A DNA stretch of 5,680 nucleotides from Desulfobulbaceae bacterium (GTDB lineage Bacteria > Desulfobacterota > Desulfobulbia > Desulfobulbales > Desulfobulbaceae): NCBI GenBank assembly GCA_007121995.1, contig SKJK01000195.1:1-5680 (forward strand), read 5' to 3'. Position numbers and translations under genes: made by a program. Positions 1-5,254 of this stretch are shown piece by piece. Below the pieces are notes generated by a model that was given only the letters and a program-made list of their open reading frames with translations, was not told where the DNA came from and ran no database searches. Numbering within the stretch: the first letter of the stretch is position 1; every line of letters begins with the position of its first letter.

Positions 1-399
1 CTGGTCACCTTTATCGCCGACCTGGAACGAATCGAAATCGAACCGGACACTCCTGCACGGGTGGTGCTCAATGAACGTACCGGAACCATTGTCATGGGCC
101 AGGATGTGCGCATTTCCACCGTGGCGGTCTCTCATGGCAACCTTAATCTGGTCATTTCCGAATCCGTCCAGGTGTCCCAACCCGACCCCCTGGCCGGTGG
201 CGATACCGTGGTCGCTCCGGTCACCACCATCGACTTGATGGAAGATGAGGGCAACCTGGTGGTCCTGGATATGGGGGTCAATATCGGCGAAATTGCCAAA
301 GCCCTCAATGCCATCGGGGCCACCCCCCGGGACCTGATCGCTATTTTCCAGGCCATTAAAGCTGCCGGAGCACTGCACGGCGAACTGGTCATTCTGTAA
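1..399 (+). CDS. flgI: Flagellar P-ring protein FlgI, C-terminal part (5' end outside window)
   Basis: The frame is open from the first base and ends at TAA 397-399, giving the last 132 residues of a protein that normally has about 350-370. FlgI is a periplasmic protein that polymerises into the P-ring, the bushing around the flagellar rod in the peptidoglycan layer. The fragment contains the family's conserved C-terminal stretch: VVLNERTGTIVMG at fragment residues 21-33, then VRISTVAVSHGNL, a VSQPDPLAGGDTVV segment, and the final GEIAKALNAIGATPRDLI and AAGALHGEL motifs. The sequence reaches the usual FlgI end with no truncation or frameshift. A GTG at 61 lies inside the conserved motif and is not a real start. 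flgJ follows after a spacer of about 126 bases, consistent with the common flgI-flgJ order. Confidence 0.96.
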   Translation: MVTFIADLERIEIEPDTPARVVLNERTGTIVMGQDVRISTVAVSHGNLNLVISESVQVSQPDPLAGGDTVVAPVTTIDLMEDEGNLVVLDMGVNIGEIAKALNAIGATPRDLIAIFQAIKAAGALHGELVIL

Positions 400-412
400 A
401 CTGTACCCAAGC

Positions 413-448
413 GTGACTGCCCGCTATAGCGACGCCATACGCAGTCGC
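413..448. repeat. Inverted repeat with nested palindrome between flgI and flgJ
   Basis: GACTGC at 415-420 pairs with GCAGTC at 441-446, and the stem can extend to 413/448 with one G-T pair. The loop holds a perfect 10-bp palindrome, CGCTATAGCG, at 422-431. The element starts 14 bases after the flgI stop. No T-run follows, so it is not a standard Rho-independent terminator. It may act as an mRNA 3'-end stabiliser or a processing hairpin. Its function is unknown. Confidence 0.4.
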
Positions 449-525
449 CGCAACCGTGCAAAGATGGGGTGCCTATGGTCGCCTCCCCACCATCATTTCA
501 ACCCGACACTGGTGACAGAACACTT

Positions 526-840
526 ATGAAAACCACCCTTGACCCCATGATCATGCTTCCTCCCGCCTCGCAGGATATAGATACCAGCCGTGCTCTGCGA
601 GACAGGGAATCACTGGAAAAATCGTGCCGGGATTTTGAAGCACTGTTCCTGCAATCCTTGTTTCAATCCATGCGAAAAACAGTGCCCGAAAGTAAACTTT
701 TCGAGGAAAACACCTCCACCGATATCTATCGGGACATGCTCGACATGGAGATTGCCAACAAAATCGCCCAACAACAAAGCATCGGTCTGGCCGAGCAGAT
801 GTATCGTCAGATGGAACGACACCTGCCGCCTTTGAAATAA
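526..840 (+). CDS. flgJ: FlgJ-type rod-binding protein, single domain (no muramidase)
   Basis: With this start the protein is 104 residues and corresponds only to the N-terminal rod-binding domain of FlgJ. That domain scaffolds assembly of the flagellar rod in the periplasm. The family signature is clear: CRDFEALFLQSLFQSMRKTVP without its last residue at about 34-53, then YRDMLDMEIANKIAQQQSIGLAEQMY, a helical tail of the domain, here at residues 68-93. The glucosaminidase domain of the enterobacterial two-domain FlgJ (about 313 residues) is absent, so a separate hydrolase would have to open the peptidoglycan. ATG 526 was chosen because homologues begin close to an M-x-LDP motif and a GGTGA (511-515) lies 10 bases upstream. 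In-frame GTG 469 and ATG 475 would add 19 or 17 residues of low-complexity sequence and remain possible. It probably belongs to the flgI transcript. Confidence 0.9.
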   Translation: MKTTLDPMIMLPPASQDIDTSRALRDRESLEKSCRDFEALFLQSLFQSMRKTVPESKLFEENTSTDIYRDMLDMEIANKIAQQQSIGLAEQMYRQMERHLPPLK

Positions 841-881
841 TCGACTGTATGAGTCCTGCGGACAGCATCTCGGCGGGCAGT

Positions 882-890
882 AAAAAAAAA
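882..890 (+). promoter_or_regulatory. A-tract upstream of the sigma-28 promoter
   Basis: Nine consecutive A residues lie 13 bases upstream of the -35 element at 904. The position is compatible with an UP-like, bent-DNA contribution to promoter strength. This is an inference from position and composition only. Confidence 0.3.
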
Positions 891-903
891 CACACAAGAA
901 GGG

Positions 904-931
904 TAAAGTTTTTCTCCGGCAGTGCCGATAA
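904..931 (+). promoter_or_regulatory. Sigma-28 (FliA) promoter of the orf188-flgM-flgN unit
   Basis: TAAAGTTT at 904-911 and GCCGATAA at 924-931 are exact matches to the sigma-28 -35 and -10 consensus elements. They are separated by 12 bases, one more than the commonest enterobacterial spacing of 11. Transcription would begin near 937-939, giving a leader of about 70 bases before the ATG at 1007. The promoter lies wholly in the spacer after flgJ. It therefore makes the 188-codon gene, flgM and flgN late (FliA-dependent) genes, although read-through from flgI-flgJ is also possible because no terminator is visible between them. Confidence 0.88.
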
Positions 932-936
932 AAAAT

Positions 937-957
937 ACAGGAAAGAATATCTCCTGT
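937..957 (+). other. Hairpin at the predicted 5' end of the orf188-flgM-flgN mRNA
   Basis: ACAGGA at 937-942 is a perfect inverted repeat of TCCTGT at 952-957, with a 9-base loop. It sits at or immediately after the predicted start of transcription. The 5' arm, within ATACAGGAAA, resembles a CsrA-type GGA site. The structure could protect the 5' end of the mRNA. No function is shown. Confidence 0.35.
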
Positions 958-991
958 TCAACCGGGCCAGGATGGTCCCGCAGACACTGCA

Positions 992-997
992 AGGAGG
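992..997 (+). promoter_or_regulatory. Strong Shine-Dalgarno for the 188-codon gene
   Basis: AGGAGG is a full match to the anti-Shine-Dalgarno sequence, 9 bases before ATG 1007. It is the best ribosome binding site in the window. It strongly supports the unknown gene being translated and starting at this codon. Confidence 0.8.
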
Positions 998-1006
998 CAG
1001 AACGTT

Positions 1007-1573
1007 ATGGTACAAGGCATCAGTCACAACCGGATTCCCGACTCGCTTGTCAACCGGAACAACAGGGAAATGGAAAGTGTTCATCTCCCCAAAGGCAATG
1101 AACGCAGCCCAGGATCCGCTCCATCCGACCGGGTCAACCTGCGAAGCGAGACCAACTCTACTGTCACCTATACCGGCGCTGCCCAGTTGCACGCCGCTGA
1201 CAGTGCGCGATACGGGATGCTGCAGAACCTGGTAGCCAACCTGCTCCAAGAGCAAGGCATACATACCAAGATCGCCGTAGGCGACAGCGAAATTGACATC
1301 GCCACGCTGACGCCTGGAAAAGCTCGCGAACTGATCAGCGACGACGGATATTTTGGTGTGCAACAGACCTCCGACCGGATCTTCCAATTTGCCGTGGGCA
1401 TAGCCGGTGGGGATCCATCACGCATTGAAGCGATCAAGGAAGGAATCGACCAGGGTTTTGCCGAGGCCAAAAAAGCCTTTGGTGACTGGTTGCCTGATAT
1501 CTCCTACCAGACCTATGATGCAGTGATGGAAAAGCTGGATGCCTGGGTGATGGAATCCAAGGATGTGGCCTGA
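1007..1573 (+). CDS. Uncharacterised flagellar-locus protein heading the flgM operon
   Basis: The product is 188 residues of unknown function. No signal peptide or membrane segment is visible. Residues 1-60 are polar and low in complexity (many N, S, R, P) and probably disordered. Residues 65-185 look helical and compact, with recognisable blocks: GYFGVQQTSDRIFQFA at 114-129, GGDPSRIEAIKEGIDQGFAEA at about 134-154 and LPDISYQTYDAVMEKLDAW at 162-180. This C-terminal pattern (TSDRI, then GIDQGF-EA, then a final helix with TYD) is reminiscent of the DUF5610 family, but I recall that only loosely. It is the first gene after a perfect sigma-28 promoter, has an AGGAGG site, and ends 25 bases before the flgM ATG, so it is very likely co-expressed with flgM and flgN. 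A role in export or late assembly control is a guess from context. Confidence 0.88.
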   Translation: MVQGISHNRIPDSLVNRNNREMESVHLPKGNERSPGSAPSDRVNLRSETNSTVTYTGAAQLHAADSARYGMLQNLVANLLQEQGIHTKIAVGDSEIDIATLTPGKARELISDDGYFGVQQTSDRIFQFAVGIAGGDPSRIEAIKEGIDQGFAEAKKAFGDWLPDISYQTYDAVMEKLDAWVMESKDVA

Positions 1574-1598
1574 AACATTTATCTGACAGGTGAACGTG

Positions 1599-1886
1599 AT
1601 GACCGTGAATTTTTTCGGAGTCAATGGAATGGGGCAGCTCGGGGGACCAAACAAGGTGCACCGGCCTGATGAAACGCAAAAAACGACCAAAACCGAAGGC
1701 AAGGAAAGCGCCAGCTTCTCCTCCGCCCTCCAGGGAGCTACCGCTGCCCAGGCTGCGGCCAAAGCGGAAGACCCCGAACGGGCCGCCCGTGTCCAGGAGT
1801 TGAAAGCACAGGTGGCAAGCGGCCAGTATGAGCCGGACCTGGATAAAGTTGCCGCCAGCCTGATGAAATTTCTGGTGGAAGGATGA
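1599..1886 (+). CDS. flgM: Anti-sigma-28 factor FlgM
   Basis: This is a 95-residue cytoplasmic protein that binds and inhibits sigma-28 until the hook-basal body is finished, when FlgM is exported through the flagellar type III system. The N-terminal half (residues 1-55) is rich in G, K, T, S and A and probably disordered, as usual for the export part. The sigma-binding C-terminal region is typical: ERAARVQELKAQVASGQY at 60-77, then PDLDKVAASLMKFLVEG to the end. ATG 1599 was preferred because AGGTGA (1588-1593) ends 5 bases before it; in-frame GTG codons at 1590 and 1596 are alternatives, and 1590 overlaps that site. The gene follows orf188 closely and its stop overlaps the flgN start. Expression from the sigma-28 promoter at 904-931 would give classical negative feedback. 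Confidence 0.95.
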   Translation: MTVNFFGVNGMGQLGGPNKVHRPDETQKTTKTEGKESASFSSALQGATAAQAAAKAEDPERAARVQELKAQVASGQYEPDLDKVAASLMKFLVEG

Positions 1887-2245
1887 CCCCCATGGACCGT
1901 GAAACCGTCCGCGACTTACTGTGCCAGTTACGCGACACCATCCGTGATGAGCGCGAGCATGCCAAGGTACTGGATCTGGAAGCGATGACCGCCGACGTCA
2001 TACGCAAAGAAACCCTCATCAATCAACTTAAAAATGTTGACCGGCTCCATCCCGATGACGAGCACTATGCCCGCGAGATCCAGGAAGAGAATCGGCGTAA
2101 TGCATATCTCTTTCGCGCCACCCTCAACTGGATACAGGAAACCATGGAATTTTTTGGCCGTAAGACCGTACCGGTTACCTACAGTCCCCAGGGAGTATCA
2201 CAGAATAACGCCATTAACGGACGCCTCCTTTCCGGCAGAATCTGA
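1883..2245 (+). CDS. flgN: Flagellar export chaperone FlgN
   Basis: This is a 120-residue, mostly alpha-helical cytoplasmic protein. FlgN family members bind the C-terminal regions of FlgK and FlgL and hold them for export. Two long charged helices are visible (about 4-50 and 55-92), including the family-like NAYLFRATLNWIQETMEFFG at 73-92. A flexible tail ends in NGRLLSGRI, a common ending in FlgN proteins from this type of organism. ATG 1883 overlaps the flgM stop as ATGA, which suggests translational coupling, with GGTG (1874-1877) upstream. A second in-frame ATG at 1892 has GGAAGG at 1877-1882 with better spacing and is a credible alternative start three codons later. The placement, directly before its clients flgK and flgL, supports the call. 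Confidence 0.92.
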   Translation: MTPMDRETVRDLLCQLRDTIRDEREHAKVLDLEAMTADVIRKETLINQLKNVDRLHPDDEHYAREIQEENRRNAYLFRATLNWIQETMEFFGRKTVPVTYSPQGVSQNNAINGRLLSGRI

Positions 2246-2352
2246 TTCTTCCGCTCCTCCCTCTTTTTCATCTGTGCTGGGACGACTGTGCTCCGGTCTC
2301 CATCCTGTTGTTGCCCCTACTTTTTTTCTCCATTGTTTTTTCTCCATTGGCC
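2246..2352 (+). other. Pyrimidine-rich spacer after flgN, no clear terminator
   Basis: The 107 bases after flgN are strongly C/T-rich on the + strand, with runs such as GCTCCTCCCTCTTTTTC and a seven-T run at 2321-2327. No GC-rich hairpin directly precedes a T-run, so I do not call an intrinsic terminator. A C-rich, weakly structured RNA of this kind could favour Rho-dependent termination before the flgK promoter, which is an inference. Confidence 0.4.
2322..2349 (+). repeat. Perfect 14-bp tandem repeat
   Basis: TTTTTTCTCCATTG occurs twice back to back, at 2322-2335 and 2336-2349, with no mismatch. It ends 3 bases before the -35 element of the flgK sigma-28 promoter. It may be a replication-slippage duplication or a paired site just upstream of the promoter. 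Confidence 0.8.
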
Positions 2353-2380
2353 TAAACCCGGTCGTTGATTGAGCCGATAT
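2353..2380 (+). promoter_or_regulatory. Sigma-28 (FliA) promoter upstream of flgK
   Basis: TAAACCCG at 2353-2360 keeps the core TAAA of the -35 element. GCCGATAT at 2373-2380 matches the -10 consensus GCCGATAA at 7 of 8 positions. The gap is 12 bases, identical to the promoter at 904-931, which supports both calls. The predicted transcript would start near 2386-2388 and carry a leader of about 260 bases before the flgK ATG. No terminator is evident after flgK, so it could also serve flgL. Confidence 0.78.
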
Positions 2381-2422
2381 AACAGTATCTGACCAGTGTT
2401 CTTCCGAAAACACGCTCTGTTG

Positions 2423-2436
2423 CTCTCAATCGAGAG
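2423..2436 (+). other. Small hairpin in the flgK leader
   Basis: CTCTC at 2423-2427 and GAGAG at 2432-2436 form a perfect 5-bp stem around the loop AATC. A weaker stem, GTGTT with AACAC (2396-2400 and 2409-2413), lies just before it. Both fall near the 5' end of the predicted flgK transcript. Confidence 0.4.
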
Positions 2437-2547
2437 TCCGTTGACGATTTGAACCGCAGGCATATTTTATACACCACCAAGATTACACCTGCCGGCGCAT
2501 CACAGGATCATGGAAAAGAGCCGTTTCCGGATGAGCATTGACGAACC

Positions 2548-2577
2548 CGTTTCCGTGCAGGTGACTACACGGAAACG
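2548..2577 (+). other. Perfect 10-bp inverted repeat in the flgK leader
   Basis: CGTTTCCGTG at 2548-2557 is an exact inverted repeat of CACGGAAACG at 2568-2577, with a 10-base loop. The same CGTTTCCG also occurs directly at 2522-2529, so the 3' arm could instead pair with that upstream copy, giving two mutually exclusive folds. The element ends 68 bases before the flgK start. It lies inside the leader predicted from the sigma-28 promoter and has no following T-run, so regulation of translation or stability is more likely than termination. Confidence 0.6.
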
Positions 2578-2645
2578 CAACCTGCCAACGTCCCTCTGGT
2601 GGTCTTTTCCGTCGGTTCGGGGCAAGGAACAGAAACGGTACGCCC

Positions 2646-4058
2646 ATGACCAGTCTGCTCAACGCACTCAATTCCGGCAGGACCAGCCTGCTGACCAACC
2701 AGAAATCCATTGAGATCGTCGGCAACAATGTCGCTAATGTCAACACCGAAGGCTATTCGCGGCAACGGGCTGATCTGTCGCAAATCCCGGCGGTTAATTT
2801 TGGTGATTTCTTCATCGGTCAGGGGGTGACGGTCTCCAATGTCACTCGAGATTACAGTGTCTTCATCAACCGGCAACTCCAGGAAAAAACCATTGAATTC
2901 GGTGTAGAAACCGGTCGTTCCGGATCCCTGACCCAACTTGAACGGATTTTCAGCATTGCCGGCGACAATCTTGCCGGCGAGATCGACAAATTCTTTGACG
3001 CCTGGCAGGAACTGACCGCCAATCCCAACGGTCAAGTGGAACGGGATGTGGTTGTGCAGCGCGGCAAACTCCTGGGCGATGCCTTTCGCGGCATCACCAA
3101 CGAGTTAGACACGGTAACCCAGAACATGAACACCGAAATCATCTCCGAGGTGGAATTCCTCAATGAAAAAATTGAAGAGATCGCCAAACTCAACCAGCGG
3201 ATCAGCTTGGTGGAAATATCCGGCCAAAGCGCCAATGCGGCCCGCGATCAGCGCGATCTTCTGGTCCAGGATCTCTCCGACACCCTGGGCATCAAGACCT
3301 ATACCGACAATCGCGGTATGCTCTCGGTGATGTTGCCCGGCGGTCTGCCTCTGGTACAGGGCAATATGGCCATGTCCATTCAAACCGTGACCAGCGGCTC
3401 GGATGTCGACCTGCAGTTGGTCGCCGCCGGTAATACCATTGATCTGCATCTTGAAAACCTTGGGGGCCGATTCCAGGGCATGTTTGCCATGCGGGATGTT
3501 TTTATTGCTGATCTGCGCAGCGACCTTGATTCCCTGGCTGTTGAGTTGACCAGTGCGGTCAACGATGTCCACGAAACCGGCTGGTTCATCGATCCGGTCA
3601 CCGGAAACCCGGCTACTGGACAACTTTTTTTTAATGATCTGACCGGCCCTCCCGTGGTGGAAAATGCAGCCCGCCATGTGGCCATGGCCTTTACCGACGG
3701 TCGCTACGTGGCCGCAGCCGGCCAGGAGAGCGCCGCTCCCGGTGACAATGAGACTGCTCTGGCCATCGGCCGCCTGGAGACAACCCATAAAATAACCGGA
3801 ACCAACGACACCTTTGACAGTTTTTTCAGCCAGATGGTTGCCACAATCGGCATCGAAGCCTCCCGGAACAAACTGGCGTTGACCGGAGCCAAGGATGCTG
3901 TTATCCAGTTGCAGAATCTACGCGACGGGTACTCCGGAGTCTCGTTGGAAGAGGAAATGATCGACCTCATCCGCTTTCAGCGCGGTTTTGAGTCCTCGGC
4001 CAAATTCCTGGCCACGGTCGATGAAATGATGAACGCCCTGCTCCAGCTTAAGAGGTAA
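2646..4058 (+). CDS. flgK: Flagellar hook-associated protein 1 (FlgK)
   Basis: FlgK is the first hook-filament junction protein, exported with FlgN as chaperone and added at the hook tip outside the cell. The product has 470 residues, shorter than the 553 of Salmonella but within family range, so the variable middle domain is reduced. The N-terminal rod-type motif is clear, VGNNVANVNTEGYSRQ at 25-40 after LNSGRTSLLTNQKSIE. The C-terminal basal-body/hook domain is at about 428-470 (GVSLEEEMIDLIRFQRGF, then ATVDEMMNALLQL). The middle carries LNQRISLVEISGQSANAARDQ without its last residue, followed by RDLLVQDLS, typical of FlgK. ATG 2646 fits the family N-terminus, but no good Shine-Dalgarno is seen nearby: the closest candidate, AAGGA at 2624-2628, is 17 bases away. 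Together with the long hairpin-containing leader this suggests translational control. Confidence 0.96.
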   Translation: MTSLLNALNSGRTSLLTNQKSIEIVGNNVANVNTEGYSRQRADLSQIPAVNFGDFFIGQGVTVSNVTRDYSVFINRQLQEKTIEFGVETGRSGSLTQLERIFSIAGDNLAGEIDKFFDAWQELTANPNGQVERDVVVQRGKLLGDAFRGITNELDTVTQNMNTEIISEVEFLNEKIEEIAKLNQRISLVEISGQSANAARDQRDLLVQDLSDTLGIKTYTDNRGMLSVMLPGGLPLVQGNMAMSIQTVTSGSDVDLQLVAAGNTIDLHLENLGGRFQGMFAMRDVFIADLRSDLDSLAVELTSAVNDVHETGWFIDPVTGNPATGQLFFNDLTGPPVVENAARHVAMAFTDGRYVAAAGQESAAPGDNETALAIGRLETTHKITGTNDTFDSFFSQMVATIGIEASRNKLALTGAKDAVIQLQNLRDGYSGVSLEEEMIDLIRFQRGFESSAKFLATVDEMMNALLQLKR

Positions 4059-4077
4059 CCCTGGATCCGTGAGCGTT

Positions 4078-4170
4078 CATCCGTGCGTCAGCTTCGTTGT
4101 TCGTGACCGTTCGATCAAAGTAGACTTTATCGGACGGTTACGGGCAATGAAGATGGCGTGCGGACGGATG
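4078..4170 (+). other. Nested inverted repeat (large hairpin) between flgK and flgL
   Basis: The inner stem pairs 4102-4120 with 4125-4142 around a TAGA loop: 18 pairs, two of them G-T, with C4116 bulged. An outer stem pairs CATCCGT (4078-4084) with ACGGATG (4164-4170) and may continue through CG/CG (4086-4087 with 4161-4162). A further short hairpin, GCCC-CGAA-GGGC, follows at 4170-4181. No T-run follows any stem, so it does not look like an intrinsic terminator. It could be a structured leader of flgL, an RNA processing site between flgK and flgL, or a palindromic repeat element. The function is unknown. Confidence 0.6.
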
Positions 4171-4185
4171 CCCCGAAGGGCGGCT

Positions 4186-4265
4186 GGTGAAGGATAATAG
4201 TTAATAATATCATGGTCATTTTAACTGAGTATAGCAAATTTCATCAAAAACAAGAGTCCAGCCGT
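4186..4265 (+). other. AT-rich stretch before flgL, no firm promoter
   Basis: Base composition shifts abruptly to AT-rich around 4195-4255, with ATAATAGTTAATAATAT and GAGTATAGCAAATTTC. TATAGC at 4230-4235 could be a -10 element, but nothing at the right distance resembles a -35 element. There is no sigma-28 (TAAA/GCCGATAA) or sigma-54 (GG/GC) pattern. flgL may be transcribed from the flgK promoter, from a weak local one, or both. Confidence 0.3.
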
Positions 4266-4274
4266 CACGGATTC

Positions 4275-4280
4275 AGGGGA
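4275..4280 (+). promoter_or_regulatory. Shine-Dalgarno of flgL with adjacent GGA motifs
   Basis: AGGGGA lies 5 bases before ATG 4286 and fixes the start. CACGGATT at 4266-4273 just upstream and the GGA inside the Shine-Dalgarno itself form a pair of GGA motifs 9 bases apart. This is the sort of arrangement through which CsrA blocks ribosome binding in known targets; CsrA binding here is an inference. Confidence 0.6.
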
Positions 4281-4285
4281 AAGCT

Positions 4286-5254
4286 ATGAAAGCCACCCAG
4301 GGAACCACCTACAGGATGCTCGGCTCACGTCTCAATGACGTTGGCCTGCAGTTGGAAGAACTCCGTCGGATCGGAGCCACGGGTAAAAAACTCAACGTCC
4401 CTTCCGACAATCCAGCCTCGATCCGCCCGGTGCTCAACACTCGCAAACAAATCTCCAATGTTGACCGCTACCTGGAAACCATGGGCAAGTCTCTGGACAC
4501 CATGCAGGCCACGGATGGGCATCTGAACCATGTGGAAAACATTATGCAACGGGCCAAGGAGATCATGACCAATGCCATCAACGGTTCGCTCAACGATGCC
4601 GACCGGACCGTCCTGGCGGACGAACTGGTGCAAATGCGGCGGGAGTTGCTTGATGCCGGCAACGGCACTGTGGACGGGAAACACCTGTTTGCAGGCTACC
4701 GGGAAGATACCCGGCCTTTTATCGAAAATCCGGCCTACGATCCCGACCTCTACGATCCCAATGACTCAACCACCTGGCCGGTCTTCTATCAGGGTGATGA
4801 AAATGCCACCTTCCTGGAGATTACCCCCGGGGAGATGATTCAAGTCGATCTCACCGGCAACGATCTCTTTTTTGGCACCACCAACTGGGACCCGGACAAC
4901 CCTAACAGTATCGAGGCCGGCCGCTACGACCTCTTCGCCGCGCTGACCCAGGCCGGGGAAGCGATCCGGGACAATGATCTGGCCGCCATGCAGCAAAGTA
5001 TGGCCGATCTGGAAGGGGCAGCGGAACAGAATCGGCGCCTCCGTTCCCAACTCGGCAACCGCGCCAACCGGGTGGCAACCGCCATGGACTACCAGCAAGG
5101 GGTTCAAGTCGATCTGAAACAGATTCTTTCCCGTTATGAGGATGCAGACGCCATCGAAACCTTTAACGCCATTGTCCAGCAGGAAACCGCTTTTCAAGCC
5201 GCTCTCAGCGTCACATCCAAAGTCTCGCAACTTTCGATCCTTGATTATCTTTGA
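4286..5254 (+). CDS. flgL: Flagellar hook-associated protein 3 (FlgL)
   Basis: FlgL is the second hook-filament junction protein, located between FlgK and the flagellin filament and exported with the help of FlgN. The product has 322 residues, close to the usual 300-320. The N-terminal flagellin-like helical region includes TQGTTYRMLGSRL at 4-16 and the signature TGKKLNVPSDNPAS at 32-45. The C-terminal helix has YEDADAIETFNAIVQQETAF at 284-303, followed by QAALSVTSKVSQLSILDYL, a characteristic FlgL ending. The middle (about 135-215) is the variable surface domain, with many D, N and P residues. AGGGGA 5 bases upstream supports the start. The gene lies 227 bases after flgK. The C-terminal ending and the position after flgK separate it from flagellin proper. 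Confidence 0.95.
   Translation: MKATQGTTYRMLGSRLNDVGLQLEELRRIGATGKKLNVPSDNPASIRPVLNTRKQISNVDRYLETMGKSLDTMQATDGHLNHVENIMQRAKEIMTNAINGSLNDADRTVLADELVQMRRELLDAGNGTVDGKHLFAGYREDTRPFIENPAYDPDLYDPNDSTTWPVFYQGDENATFLEITPGEMIQVDLTGNDLFFGTTNWDPDNPNSIEAGRYDLFAALTQAGEAIRDNDLAAMQQSMADLEGAAEQNRRLRSQLGNRANRVATAMDYQQGVQVDLKQILSRYEDADAIETFNAIVQQETAFQAALSVTSKVSQLSILDYL

Noticed and set aside
551..1387. A 278-codon open frame on the - strand across flgJ and the 188-codon gene
   Set aside because: It runs antisense to two well-supported genes and through the sigma-28 promoter. Its protein has no recognisable family pattern and an odd, cysteine- and phenylalanine-rich composition. It is a by-product of codon bias on the + strand.
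2321..2341. T-runs after flgN as an intrinsic terminator
   Set aside because: The nearest possible stem (around 2279-2301) is weak and lies about 20 bases before the T-run, so the required geometry is missing.
2349..2380. GGCCTAAACC resembling part of a c-di-GMP-I (GEMM) riboswitch
   Set aside because: The other conserved GEMM segments (the GGGACGCAAAGC-like block and the matching stems) are absent. The same bases are explained by the sigma-28 -35 element.
2510..2713. A 67-codon + strand open frame overlapping the flgK start, considered as a leader peptide
   Set aside because: The only possible ribosome site (AGGA at 2504-2507) is 2 bases from the ATG, which is too close. The frame ends 68 bases inside flgK, so it would not couple cleanly to flgK translation.
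3105..3788. A 227-codon open frame on the - strand inside flgK
   Set aside because: It is fully antisense to conserved flgK codons, has no plausible neighbour on that strand, and its sequence is glycine/histidine-rich in the manner of reverse-strand shadows.
4125..4142. TCCGATAA on the - strand as a sigma-28 -10 element in the flgK-flgL spacer
   Set aside because: No TAAA-like -35 element lies 15-16 bases upstream on that strand, and there is no divergent gene to serve. The match is part of the hairpin stem.
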